A stretch of DNA of 64,000 bases from an uncultured Pelagibacteraceae bacterium (GTDB lineage: Bacteria; Pseudomonadota; Alphaproteobacteria; Pelagibacterales; Pelagibacteraceae), in NCBI GenBank assembly GCA_902596745.1, contig CACJUZ010000003.1, positions 36,292-100,291 on the forward strand. Reading direction: 5' to 3'. Each line of letters opens with the position of its first letter. Position 1 is the stretch's first letter. The position numbers were made by a program, and so were the translations under genes. A model generated the notes under the pieces. The model saw only the letters and a list, made by a program, of their open reading frames with translations, had not been told where the DNA came from and searched no databases. Shown here piece after piece: positions 11,239 to 19,515 of this stretch.

Positions 11239-12157
11239 ACTGAGCTTTTTGTAACACAGACTTGCTCGCTTTTGGATATTGTTTTTTAATTCCAGTAATC
11301 ATTGTGCAGCCTTGTTCTTTTTCACCAAGTTGAACCATGGTAATTCCTAATTTTAAAAGATTATCAGGAGCTTTTTCACTTTTAGGATAATTTTGATATC
11401 CGTCTAAATATGCCGTAGCAGCATCTGAGTATAATTGTCTTATTCTAAATGTCTCTCCATACCAATATTGAGCACTTCCTGCTAAGTCGTGCCCTTTATT
11501 TTTATCTATGAATTCTTTTAAAGCAAATTCTGCAGTTTCATAATCTCCAATTTTCATAAAACTTATTGCAAAATCATATTGTTCTTTTGGAGATTTGTCG
11601 GGTAATAAAGACTCTGACCTCTCCGCCTCTGAAGTAGTGACTGCTGCCGTTGTGCCAACTGAAACTGTTTCTTGATTTTCTGGTAGATTATCCAAAGAAT
11701 ATCCTGGGGTTGCACCTAGATCTTGTGGCTTACTTGTTCCAGGAAGTTTAGCTTTCTTTTTATTAATAGTTTTTTTGGGATCAATATTTTCTAAATCCGA
11801 AAATCTCATTTGGTTATCTGATTGCATCTTAGTTATTCTTGAAGATAACTTATCCATTTTAAAGTTTACTTCTTCAAATTTATTTGTGAGCTCTCTAAAT
11901 TGTTCCTCTATTTCATTAAGACGTAATAAATGTTTAGTAAGTACATCTTCATTTAGATTATTTACGTTTGTCGATTTACTTTTATCTACTATATCTGAAT
12001 TTTTGTAAAACGCTTTTTCTAAGGTTTTCAAATCTTGCGATATAATTTGAATTTGATCAATGATAGCGTCAACTTTTTCTTCTGAGTATAAGAAATTAAA
12101 ATTTAACAAAGTTAAAGTAATAATTAAAAATGAAATTTTTTTTTTGATAAAGTTCAT
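11204..12157 (-). CDS. cpoB: Tol-Pal cell division coordinator CpoB/YbgF
   Basis: This 317-residue periplasmic protein has a signal peptide (hydrophobic core near residues 8-24, cleavage near YSEE). A long coiled coil (about 45-120) would form the trimer, and TPR repeats follow from about residue 190 (YDFAISFMKIGDYETAEFAL, AQYWYGETFRIRQLY). CpoB links Tol-Pal to cell-wall synthesis in E. coli. It follows pal, but a strong terminator separates the two, so it probably starts a new transcript that continues into tilS. A low-complexity linker of about residues 125-185 is typical. Confidence 0.88.
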   Translation of the reverse strand: MNFIKKKISFLIITLTLLNFNFLYSEEKVDAIIDQIQIISQDLKTLEKAFYKNSDIVDKSKSTNVNNLNEDVLTKHLLRLNEIEEQFRELTNKFEEVNFKMDKLSSRITKMQSDNQMRFSDLENIDPKKTINKKKAKLPGTSKPQDLGATPGYSLDNLPENQETVSVGTTAAVTTSEAERSESLLPDKSPKEQYDFAISFMKIGDYETAEFALKEFIDKNKGHDLAGSAQYWYGETFRIRQLYSDAATAYLDGYQNYPKSEKAPDNLLKLGITMVQLGEKEQGCTMITGIKKQYPKASKSVLQKAQYEQKKFNCSKS

Positions 12158-12182
12158 AATGTTTTTTTAGTTATACATAATG

Positions 12183-12219
12183 GCAAAAAAAAGACCCTTT
12201 GCTATAGCAAAGGGTCTTT
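12183..12219 (-). terminator. Rho-independent terminator after pal
   Basis: Positions 12190-12219 form a 30-nt perfect inverted repeat (half-site AAAGACCCTTTGCTA). Read on the minus strand it is followed by a run of eight U residues, counting those in the stem end, and then GCC. This is the clearest terminator in the window and sits between pal and cpoB, ending the tolQRAB-pal unit. Confidence 0.88.
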
Positions 12220-12241
12220 ATAAAGTATTTATTATATAAGG

Positions 12242-12715
12242 TTATTTAACTTTAACTGTAACCGATCTTCTATTTTGTGACCAAGCTAATGGAGTAGACT
12301 CTGAATTCACAGGTCGCTCTTTACCATAACTTATTACCGATATTCTTTTACCCGATATTCCATAAGTCATTAAATAATCTTTAACTGCGTTAGCTCTTCT
12401 TTCGCCTAAAGCCAAGTTGTACTCTCTAGTGCCTCTTTCATCGGCATGACCTTCAATTGTTACATTAAGTTTTTTATTTTTTCTTAAGTATGTAGCTTGT
12501 TTTCTTAAAGTCTCTCTTGAAGCAGAAGTTAGAGAAGATTTGTTAGTAGCAAAAAACACTCTATCTTTAACACCGCTAGCTAAATATTCAACTGTATCTG
12601 ATCCAGTATAAACATCACCAGTAGTTTGTGATTTTTTTGCAGTTGAACATGCGCTTAATGCAAGTGTTGCAAAAAGAATTAAAAATATGTTTCTCAAATT
12701 TTTGTTAAATTTCAT
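12242..12715 (-). CDS. pal: Peptidoglycan-associated lipoprotein Pal
   Basis: Pal is an outer-membrane lipoprotein that binds peptidoglycan and interacts with TolB and TolA. The signal peptide ends in a lipobox LSAC with the acylated cysteine at residue 23. An OmpA-like domain fills about residues 50-157, including the diaminopimelate-binding stretch GHADERGTREYNLALGERRA. Length 157 is normal. It is the last gene of the tol operon, followed by a strong terminator. The 76-bp gap to tolB may hold an extra promoter, but none is clear. Confidence 0.96.
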   Translation of the reverse strand: MKFNKNLRNIFLILFATLALSACSTAKKSQTTGDVYTGSDTVEYLASGVKDRVFFATNKSSLTSASRETLRKQATYLRKNKKLNVTIEGHADERGTREYNLALGERRANAVKDYLMTYGISGKRISVISYGKERPVNSESTPLAWSQNRRSVTVKVK

Positions 12716-12791
12716 AGTATCCCCTAAGTTGTTGACGACAATATTTCAAATTATCCTACATTATTCAAGCCTAAATTATACAATAAATACC

Positions 12792-14129
12792 TCACTTTGA
12801 TAACAATGAAGACCAAGATGGGTCAGAAGCATCGGTTTCTGTCTTAATTCTTCTCTCATTATAACCTGTGATATCTATAGACCATAATTTAGCGCTGAAT
12901 CCTTTTCCTTGCGGGCCTGATTTAGTTTCCCTATAAAAAACTAATACCCTTCCGTTAGGAGACCATGAGGGTGCTTCCTGATAAAAATTTTCAGTAAGTA
13001 ACCTCTCACCCGTTCCGTCTGATCTCATAACTCCAATATAAAATCTTCCTTTCCTAACTTTTGTAAAAGCTATCAAATCTCCTCTTGGTGACCAAACAGG
13101 AGTTCCATAAATACCTTTTCCAAAAGTAATTCTTTTTACATTTGTGCCATCACTCTTCATTACGTAAATTTGTTGAAGTCCACTTCTATCTGAGTTAAAA
13201 CAAATGTACTTTCCATCTGGTGAATATGATGGTGAAGTATCTATTGATGAGTGCTCTGTTATTCTTTCTACCACTCTAGTCTCAAGATCCATAGTAAAAA
13301 TATCAGAATTTCCGTCTTTAGCAAAACTCATAATTATTTTTTTCCCATCAGGTGAAAATCTTGGTGCAAAAGTCATACCTGGAAAGTTTCCAACTACTTC
13401 CTGTTTTCCTGTTTCAATATCTAATAAATATACCCGGGGTAAATTTCTAAAATAAGATAAATAAGTAACCATTTGATTGCTTGGATTAAATCTTGGCGTT
13501 AAAACTAATTCATTACCCAATGTTAAATACTTTGTTTTAGCCCCGTCTTGATCCATTATAGCTAATTTCTTAACTCTTTGGTTTTTTGGGCCACTTTCAG
13601 CAACATAAATTATTCTTGTGTCAAAATATCCTGCTTCTCCTGTTAATCTTTCATAAATTTTATCTGAAATTATATGAGCTACTCTTCTCCAATTAGAAGG
13701 TGTTGTGGTAAATGATAAAGCTATCATTTCTTTTGAAGCAGTCAAATCCCATAACCTAAACTCAACTTTTAACTTGTTATTTTTTACTGATAATTTGCCA
13801 GTAACTAGAGCTTGTGCTTTTATCAGTCTCCAATCTTCAAATCTAGGTTTTAAATGTGCAATGTCTGGTTTTTGAACAAACGCCTCTTTTTTTAAAGGAT
13901 TAAAAAGTCCAGTTGATCTAAAGTTTTTTTCTATTATCGCTGATACGTTAATACCAAGTTTTTTTATATCAATATTTTCCAATTTTTCTGAGGAATTTTC
14001 CACATGTAACGGTGAAACAGCAATTGGTAATGGATCTAAATTTCCTCTTGTAATATCAACTTTAATCAATGCATTTAAATTAGGAATTAGATTTAAATAA
14101 ACAAAAAATAATAAAATTACTTTTTTCAT
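12792..14129 (-). CDS. tolB: Tol-Pal system beta-propeller protein TolB
   Basis: TolB is the periplasmic partner that exchanges between Pal and TolA. The 445-residue protein has a signal peptide (about residues 1-20, cleaved near LNA), an N-terminal domain (about 21-165) and a six-bladed propeller made of repeats of the form 'P.wSPDGk.iaf.s' (for example [40 protein letters not shown]). It ends 4 nt before the preceding tolA stop in operon order and is followed by pal. Confidence 0.96.
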   Translation of the reverse strand: MKKVILLFFVYLNLIPNLNALIKVDITRGNLDPLPIAVSPLHVENSSEKLENIDIKKLGINVSAIIEKNFRSTGLFNPLKKEAFVQKPDIAHLKPRFEDWRLIKAQALVTGKLSVKNNKLKVEFRLWDLTASKEMIALSFTTTPSNWRRVAHIISDKIYERLTGEAGYFDTRIIYVAESGPKNQRVKKLAIMDQDGAKTKYLTLGNELVLTPRFNPSNQMVTYLSYFRNLPRVYLLDIETGKQEVVGNFPGMTFAPRFSPDGKKIIMSFAKDGNSDIFTMDLETRVVERITEHSSIDTSPSYSPDGKYICFNSDRSGLQQIYVMKSDGTNVKRITFGKGIYGTPVWSPRGDLIAFTKVRKGRFYIGVMRSDGTGERLLTENFYQEAPSWSPNGRVLVFYRETKSGPQGKGFSAKLWSIDITGYNERRIKTETDASDPSWSSLLSK

Positions 14130-14133
14130 ACAG

Positions 14134-14940
14134 TTAACCTTTTAACATTTCAGTTGGATCAAAATTTAATTGGATATTCTTCCACTTTTCATACCCCGTA
14201 GGTGGGACTTTAAGAGGCTGACAAAGTCTAACCGCTCTTAATGCACTCTCAGCAAGAATTTTATAAAACTTTTGTCCTGGCATGTTCATTCTTTGGTGAT
14301 CAACTATTTCCGATTTAAGTATTGTTCCATCTTTTTTAAGCTCTAATTTTAATCTTACCAGTAAATCTTTATCATACGGCAATCCTAAAGGAACGCTCCA
14401 ACAACCAAATATTTGTGCTCTTAGGGCATCCTCTTCTGATAAACTCAAACCAGTAGCAAAGCTATTTTTTACATTACTTTGTGTTAACTTTTTGTTTTCA
14501 ATTTCTTTTAATGCTTGTTCCTCTTTGGCTTTATCTATTAAAGCCGCAATTTCATTTGTATTTATCAATTCTTCTTTCTCAAACTCTGATGATTGTCTGA
14601 TTTGTGGCTTAATCTCTTCTGGATTTTGTTTTTTCTTAATAATTTCTTTTTTTTCCTCTTTATCATTGGGTAGAGGAATTCTATCTGGTTTTTCTTTAGC
14701 TTTTGCAGATGGAGGTGCTTGCTCAGATACAACTCTTTTTTCCTCTTTTTTAACCTTATCAATTATTTTTCTAGCTTTAGGAGCAAAAGGAATATTAGTT
14801 TTGTCTGTAATCTGTATTAATTCAACTGAGACAATCGGTGGTAAATTAATAGGTTCTCTAGTCATGAAAGGTAGAGATAGGGCTGTTAACACAATCATCA
14901 TTAAGTGAAAAATTATTGAATAAAATAAACTTTTTGTCAT
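14134..14940 (-). CDS. tolA: TolA-like energy-transducing protein
   Basis: TolA spans from the TolQR motor to Pal at the outer membrane. This 268-residue protein has one N-terminal membrane segment (about residues 5-24), a long charged Lys/Glu/Pro-rich middle (about 50-165) and a C-terminal TonB/TolA-type domain (about 178-268: [23 protein letters not shown]). The position tolR-tolA-tolB confirms the role. It is short for the family, as often in alphaproteobacteria. Two nested ORFs in other frames (14492-14908 and 14565-14762) are artefacts of the repetitive middle. Confidence 0.9.
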   Translation of the reverse strand: MTKSLFYSIIFHLMMIVLTALSLPFMTREPINLPPIVSVELIQITDKTNIPFAPKARKIIDKVKKEEKRVVSEQAPPSAKAKEKPDRIPLPNDKEEKKEIIKKKQNPEEIKPQIRQSSEFEKEELINTNEIAALIDKAKEEQALKEIENKKLTQSNVKNSFATGLSLSEEDALRAQIFGCWSVPLGLPYDKDLLVRLKLELKKDGTILKSEIVDHQRMNMPGQKFYKILAESALRAVRLCQPLKVPPTGYEKWKNIQLNFDPTEMLKG

Positions 14941-14947
14941 TAAACAT

Positions 14948-15361
14948 TTAATTTTTATACGGCTCTGATATCAGAGCAACTTTTGAAAATCCAGCGCCGG
15001 AAAGCGTTCCCATTACCTCTAATACTCGACCATAGTTAATATTTTTATCTCCTCTTACATAAATTCTTGTGTCTGTTCTATTTTTTGCTATTGCAAGTAA
15101 TTTTGGAATAATCTTGTTATAACTTACTTTATGTTCTTGGATGAATACTTCACCTTTAGAATTAATTGATAAAGTTAGAGGTTCTTGATCATCTGGCAAA
15201 GAGTCCGCTGCTGACTCTGGTAAATCTACTTGTACACCAACTGTAAGTAAGGGTGCGGTTACCATAAAAATAATTAATAATACCAACATTACATCTACAA
15301 AGGGAGTAACATTTATTTCGCTCATCGGTTGGTTTTTAGAGCGTTTAAAATCTAATGCCAT
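14948..15361 (-). CDS. tolR: TolR/ExbD-family motor protein
   Basis: TolR forms the proton-driven inner-membrane motor with TolQ. The 137 residues include one membrane helix (about 17-40). The helix carries the essential aspartate in INVTPFVDVMLVLLIIFM, and a periplasmic ExbD domain follows. It lies 5 nt after tolQ and 7 nt before tolA in the operon. Confidence 0.94.
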   Translation of the reverse strand: MALDFKRSKNQPMSEINVTPFVDVMLVLLIIFMVTAPLLTVGVQVDLPESAADSLPDDQEPLTLSINSKGEVFIQEHKVSYNKIIPKLLAIAKNRTDTRIYVRGDKNINYGRVLEVMGTLSGAGFSKVALISEPYKN

Positions 15362-15366
15362 AATAA

Positions 15367-16047
15367 TTAAATAATTGATAAAAATCTTTTTGAGAAATTA
15401 TCTAGTCGGGCAACATAGTTTTTTGTGTCACTATTAAACTTATTGTAAGCAATAACTGCTGGTATCGCAGCTAAAAGACCAAGAGCAGTTGCAAATAAAG
15501 CTTCAGCAATACCAGGTGCTACAATTGCTAAACTTGTATTTCTTGAAATAGCTATCGATTGAAACGAATTCATTATTCCCCAAACAGTTCCAAATAATCC
15601 TATGAAAGGAGCTGTTGCTCCAACTGTTGCAAGAAAAGTAAAATTTTTTTCTATTACTTTTATTTGATTATCTGTATTAATTTCTAAAACTCTCTCAACT
15701 CTAGCAAGCTGTACTGCGGATGACTTCGAGCGAGTTTTTCTCAACTCACTCATAGCTGATCTGAAAATTAAAACTGCTGGATCATTTGATTTAGCAGGTA
15801 AATTGTTATCAAAACTTTCAGCTGATTTTGCTTTCCAAAATTTATTTTCAAAGTCTAATATTGAACTATTAATTTTTTTAAATAATCTATATTTGTCAAA
15901 AATTAGAGCCCAAGAGTAAACTGAAGCTGCTATCAGAATTAATATTACAGATTTAACCACAAAGTCTGCTCTTAAAAATAAACTTAAAAGAGAAAAATCT
16001 GTACTTCCTCCTAATCCAACGACCTGTGATGCAATTTCTTGTTCCAT
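15367..16047 (-). CDS. tolQ: TolQ/MotA/ExbB-family proton channel
   Basis: TolQ is the pentameric channel of the Tol motor. The 226-residue protein has three membrane segments (about residues 30-50, 133-155 and 172-197). The family motif VGATAPFIGLFGTVWGIMNSF lies in the second, with 'AIAPGIAEAL'-type sequence (VAPGIAEALFATALGLLAAIPA) in the third. It is the first gene of tolQRAB-pal. The ybgC thioesterase gene that often precedes tolQ is absent here; the ruvC-like gene lies 58 bp upstream. Confidence 0.95.
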   Translation of the reverse strand: MEQEIASQVVGLGGSTDFSLLSLFLRADFVVKSVILILIAASVYSWALIFDKYRLFKKINSSILDFENKFWKAKSAESFDNNLPAKSNDPAVLIFRSAMSELRKTRSKSSAVQLARVERVLEINTDNQIKVIEKNFTFLATVGATAPFIGLFGTVWGIMNSFQSIAISRNTSLAIVAPGIAEALFATALGLLAAIPAVIAYNKFNSDTKNYVARLDNFSKRFLSII

Positions 16048-16105
16048 TGTATTTCAATACTTTTAGATTGTGTCATGAATTTGTCTTATAAATACTATCC
16101 TAGCC

Positions 16106-16600
16106 TTATTTTAAGTCTACTTTAATGCCAGTTTCGCTAAAAAATCTTGCAATTAAAATAGCATCAGACTTATTTACATCCTTTTTTTTGGATAATTTTT
16201 CTGCAAATGAAGGATACATTTCGATTACTTTGGTACGACTCGCATCTTTTGATGAATTGATTAACTCAAAATGCTTTTTCCATTTAGATGGTCTTACAAA
16301 AAAAATTGGTAATTTTAGGGTTGCACTTATACCTTTTATTGCTCCAAAGGTCTGACCAAAATTAAACATACTTGTAACTCCTTGACCTGGCATTGCATTT
16401 ACTTGTTCAACAACAACAACACTTTTACTTATGTCTATTATATTGCTTGAAATAAATTGCGATAAATGTGCACTATTTAACTGTCTTTTATTTTTTTTTC
16501 CTTCGGACATTGTAGGAAGATCAATAACATCTACTATTTTTTTTTCATCTAAAATAGCTATGGCTCCGGCTATTCCTGGATCAATTCCGAATATTCTCAT
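16106..16600 (-). CDS. RuvC-like Holliday junction resolvase, non-canonical type
   Basis: This 164-residue RNase H-fold protein opens with GIDPG (first acidic residue D7), carries VVVVEQVNAMPGQG (glutamate about residue 65) and ends with KSDAILIARF (acidic pair), the expected RuvC active site. It lacks the canonical RuvC wording (such as NPRSALKLGQARG); MFNFGQTFGAIKGI is more like phage-type RuvC relatives. It occupies the usual ruvC position (yebC-ruvC-tol), but ruvA and ruvB are not beside it. It would cut four-way DNA junctions. Whether it works with RuvAB encoded elsewhere is unknown. Confidence 0.75.
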   Translation of the reverse strand: MRIFGIDPGIAGAIAILDEKKIVDVIDLPTMSEGKKNKRQLNSAHLSQFISSNIIDISKSVVVVEQVNAMPGQGVTSMFNFGQTFGAIKGISATLKLPIFFVRPSKWKKHFELINSSKDASRTKVIEMYPSFAEKLSKKKDVNKSDAILIARFFSETGIKVDLK

Positions 16601-16614
16601 TATTTGTTTTTCTT

Positions 16615-17331
16615 TTAAAATTCACAATTTATAAATATATTTTGGATATCGTCCACTTCGTCTAAGCTTTCTAACATATTAACAACTTTATCTTTTTGCT
16701 CATTTGATAATTTTAAAACGTTATGTGCTCTCCACTCTATACCAGAGTATATAAAATTACTTATTTTTTTTTCTATGCTACTTTTTACTTTATAAAAGTC
16801 CTTTTTTTCACATATGATTTCATGGTAATTATTTGAACTTTCACATTCATTTGCGCCTGAGTTAATAGCCAACTCAAGAGCTGAGTCGTTATTTAAATTT
16901 TTGTTATCAATACGGATTATTCCGCAATTATAAAAAAGATGAGATGTAGACCCATTTTCTCCTAATCTACCTCCATTTTTTTGTAAAATGGTTCTAATTG
17001 TTGAGGCTGTTCTATTTTTATTATCAGTTAGCGTCTCAATTATCAGTGCAGTATTAAAAGCTCCATAGCCTTCATATTTTAAATTTTCATAGTTTTCTCC
17101 AGAGTTTGTCTCCGACTTGCTTATTGCTCGATTAATATTTTCTTTAGGCATATTAGATTGTTTGGCTATTTGAATAGCAGATCTCAATCTTGGATTCATA
17201 TCCGGATCTTTATCACCAAGTTTTGCTGCAACAGTAATTTCTCTTGATAATTTAGAAAATAATTTAGATCTTACTTTATCTTGTCTTCCTTTTTTATGCT
17301 TGATACCTGCCCAGTGAGAATGTCCAGCCAT
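16615..17331 (-). CDS. yebC: YebC/PmpR-family DNA-binding regulatory protein
   Basis: The 238-residue protein begins with the family signature MAGHSHWAGIKHKKGRQDKVRSKLFSKL-type sequence and continues with the three-domain YebC fold, including YEGYGAFNTALIIE. YebC proteins are nucleic-acid-associated regulators, and recent work links some members to relief of ribosome stalling. It lies 14 nt before the ruvC-like gene and 1 nt after the YmdB-like gene, the ordinary alphaproteobacterial setting. Confidence 0.94.
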   Translation of the reverse strand: MAGHSHWAGIKHKKGRQDKVRSKLFSKLSREITVAAKLGDKDPDMNPRLRSAIQIAKQSNMPKENINRAISKSETNSGENYENLKYEGYGAFNTALIIETLTDNKNRTASTIRTILQKNGGRLGENGSTSHLFYNCGIIRIDNKNLNNDSALELAINSGANECESSNNYHEIICEKKDFYKVKSSIEKKISNFIYSGIEWRAHNVLKLSNEQKDKVVNMLESLDEVDDIQNIFINCEF

Positions 17332-17332
17332 T

Positions 17333-18139
17333 TTAAAATATTTGTTTTAAATTACCGCCTAAAATTATCTGATTAATATCCTTAGCTAAACCTGTATTTT
17401 CATCAGCATCAACTATAACACCACAAATAGAGGCCTTTCCTTTAGCCGGAAAATGACTTTCAGCAGTTGGATCTTTTTTAAATTTTTTAATAGAATTATA
17501 TTTATTCATTCCGATAACAGAGTCATAATCACCACACATCCCTAAATCTGTTTGATATGCGGTTCCGTTGTTTAAAATTTTTGTATCAGATGTCGGCACA
17601 TGAGTGTGCGTACCAACAAGTATTGTGACTCTTCCGTCCAAATAATGACCTAATGCCATTTTTTCACTCGTTATCTCTCCGTGTAAATCAACAACAATAA
17701 AATCGGCATCTTTTTTTAATATTATATTTTTAAGTATCTTTTCTGTAAATGAAAATAAATCTTGGCTTTTTTTCATAAAAACATTTCCAATTAAATTTAT
17801 AACAGCTATTTTTTTATTTTTAATCTCGTAAACTGCGTATCCTTTTCCAGGCTGTCCCTCTAGTAAATTTGCCGGTCTAATTAATTTTTTTTCTTTATCA
17901 ATTATTTCTAATATTTCTTTTTGATCCCATATATGATTTCCAGACGTAATTACATCTACACCGGAGTCAATTAAATCTTTAAAATTTTCTTTAGTAATTC
18001 CTTTCCCGTTGTCTGCTGCATTTTCTCCATTAACTACTGTAAAATCAATTTTTTTTTCTTTTATAATTTCTTTTAATTTTAATTTTATTATATTTACGCC
18101 TGAAGGTCCGCAAACATCGCCTAATAAAAGAAATCTCAT
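17333..18139 (-). CDS. YmdB-family metallophosphoesterase (TIGR00282 type)
   Basis: This 268-residue enzyme has the dinuclear-metal phosphoesterase motifs LLGDVCGPSG at the N-terminus, VNGENAADNGKG, TSGNHIWDQKE, VDLHGEITSEK and VGTHTHVPTSD. Relatives such as YmdB of Bacillus hydrolyse 2',3'-cyclic nucleotides. The cellular role in alphaproteobacteria is unclear. It overlaps fthC by 4 nt and is followed by yebC after 1 nt, so it is translated within one operon. Confidence 0.9.
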   Translation of the reverse strand: MRFLLLGDVCGPSGVNIIKLKLKEIIKEKKIDFTVVNGENAADNGKGITKENFKDLIDSGVDVITSGNHIWDQKEILEIIDKEKKLIRPANLLEGQPGKGYAVYEIKNKKIAVINLIGNVFMKKSQDLFSFTEKILKNIILKKDADFIVVDLHGEITSEKMALGHYLDGRVTILVGTHTHVPTSDTKILNNGTAYQTDLGMCGDYDSVIGMNKYNSIKKFKKDPTAESHFPAKGKASICGVIVDADENTGLAKDINQIILGGNLKQIF

Positions 18140-18699
18140 TCTATGAATCCCTTTTCTGTAAATATATTGTTGAGTTGAAAATCAAAACTTGATGACGGTA
18201 TTTTTTTGAATTTTTGAAATGAAAAAGCAACTCCAATAGCTTCTACTTTATTATTTAATTTATATAATTGTTTTAAATATCTGTCATAAAAACCTTTTCC
18301 ATAACCAAGTCTATTTCTATTATTATCAAAAGCTAAAAGTGGAACTAGTACAATGTCAGGTAGGTAAATTTTTTTTTGTTTTTTTAGAGGTTCAGGTATT
18401 CCAAACTTGTTTACTAATAGTACATCTCTCTCCTTCCATTCAACAAAACTCAATAAATTATTATTTTGTATTTTAGGTAATAGAAATTTAACGTTACATG
18501 TTTTAAAACTTTCTAAAATTTTAAGAATATTAATCTCATAATTGGATGGGTAATAAAGCGCTATAATGGGTTTTTTAATTGTTTTAGTTTTCCTTTTTAA
18601 ATATTCAGATAGTTTAGTAAATTTTTCTTTAGAAAGCTCGAAATATTTTTTTTTTCTTAAAGATAAAAATTTTTTTCTTAATTGAATTTTAGTTTTCAT
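18136..18699 (-). CDS. fthC: 5-formyltetrahydrofolate cyclo-ligase
   Basis: The 187-residue protein matches the YgfA/FthC family, which returns 5-formyl-THF to the active folate pool using ATP. The nucleotide-binding motif RLGYGKGFYDRYL near residue 130 is diagnostic, preceded by LVPLLAFDNNRN. It overlaps zapA by one base and the YmdB-like gene by four. In many proteobacteria 6S RNA lies between zapA and this gene; here there is no room for it. Confidence 0.9.
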   Translation of the reverse strand: MKTKIQLRKKFLSLRKKKYFELSKEKFTKLSEYLKRKTKTIKKPIIALYYPSNYEINILKILESFKTCNVKFLLPKIQNNNLLSFVEWKERDVLLVNKFGIPEPLKKQKKIYLPDIVLVPLLAFDNNRNRLGYGKGFYDRYLKQLYKLNNKVEAIGVAFSFQKFKKIPSSSFDFQLNNIFTEKGFIE

Positions 18700-19145
18700 T
18701 ACTGAATTTTAGAGGTCGTTTCAGCATTTTTTATAATTTTTTCAAGAGATTTAGTTGTTTTATCTAACATGTTTTCATACATATTGTTAGCTTCTTCGAT
18801 ATTCTTTTTAATTTTATTAATTTCTTTATTAAGGTCTTTTATTTCCTCTTCTTTATTATCTTTATACTTAATTGCTAAAGCTTTTAACTCTTTAAATTTA
18901 TTTGATAGATCGTCAAGTTTGTTTTTTTGATCACTTATTCGTCTTCTTAAGTCAAAATGTTCATCTATCAACTTGATTGCTGCGATCAGTAAAAGTTTAT
19001 TCTCGCCTATATTTCCTAATTTTTTTTTCAACTCAAAATATCTTTTATCCAAAAAGGAAGTTAATTTTTTCAAAGATTCTTCTTGTCCGTCATCACACGA
19101 AAGCAGATAATCCTTTCCATTAAATTTGATATTTACGTTTGCCAT
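18699..19145 (-). CDS. zapA: Cell division protein ZapA
   Basis: ZapA cross-links FtsZ filaments at the division site. The 148-residue protein has the N-terminal ZapA domain (ANVNIKFNGKDYLLSCDDGQ, then LLIAAIKLIDEHFDLRRR) and an extended C-terminal coiled coil (about residues 65-145) that is longer than in E. coli ZapA. It overlaps the upstream coiled-coil gene by 13 nt, which suggests translational coupling between the two. Confidence 0.88.
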   Translation of the reverse strand: MANVNIKFNGKDYLLSCDDGQEESLKKLTSFLDKRYFELKKKLGNIGENKLLLIAAIKLIDEHFDLRRRISDQKNKLDDLSNKFKELKALAIKYKDNKEEEIKDLNKEINKIKKNIEEANNMYENMLDKTTKSLEKIIKNAETTSKIQ

Positions 19146-19456
19146 TTTTCAATTTCCTCCACTAAGCTAAGTGTTTCTTGATTTAAATCATTGATATCTT
19201 GGTTAAATTTTTTCTCAAGTTCTTTCTTAGATTTCAATTGCTGTTCAAGTTTTTTCACTCTATCGGTTAAATATTTATGCTCTCTTAGAATTTCTTGATT
19301 TTTCTTTTCCAGCTCGTCTTTCTCGGACTTGATAGAATCTCTCTCTCTCAAAACTGACTTACTAACTGAGCTGTGTTGTGAATAACTTATATTTAATTCT
19401 CCTAATTTTTCTATTAACTGATTTAAATTAGTTTCTTTTTTCTCAAAGTTTTTCAT
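19133..19456 (-). CDS. Small coiled-coil protein (DUF4164/ZapB-like) upstream of zapA
   Basis: The 107 residues are almost entirely predicted coiled coil, rich in E, K, L and N, with no signal peptide. Many alphaproteobacteria carry a small coiled-coil gene just before zapA (DUF4164 type), and this position fits. A role with ZapA at the divisome is inferred from the 13-nt overlap only. It is the first gene of the minus operon running to the ruvC-like gene and is divergent from tkt with a 59-bp shared promoter region. Confidence 0.6.
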   Translation of the reverse strand: MKNFEKKETNLNQLIEKLGELNISYSQHSSVSKSVLRERDSIKSEKDELEKKNQEILREHKYLTDRVKKLEQQLKSKKELEKKFNQDINDLNQETLSLVEEIEKWQT

Positions 19457-19515
19457 TTTAATTTTGTATCATAATATTGATATACTTACTCTAAGTCTAT
19501 ATAGGTAAATTAGTA

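Noticed and set aside
12190-12219. 30-bp perfect palindrome as an operator or recombination site
   Set aside because: The U-run on the minus strand and the position just after pal explain it as a terminator.
14492-14908. Plus-strand 138-residue and minus-strand 65-residue ORFs within tolA
   Set aside because: They arise from the charged repetitive linker of TolA in other frames.
18690-18710. 6S RNA between zapA and fthC
   Set aside because: The two genes overlap by one base, so there is no space.
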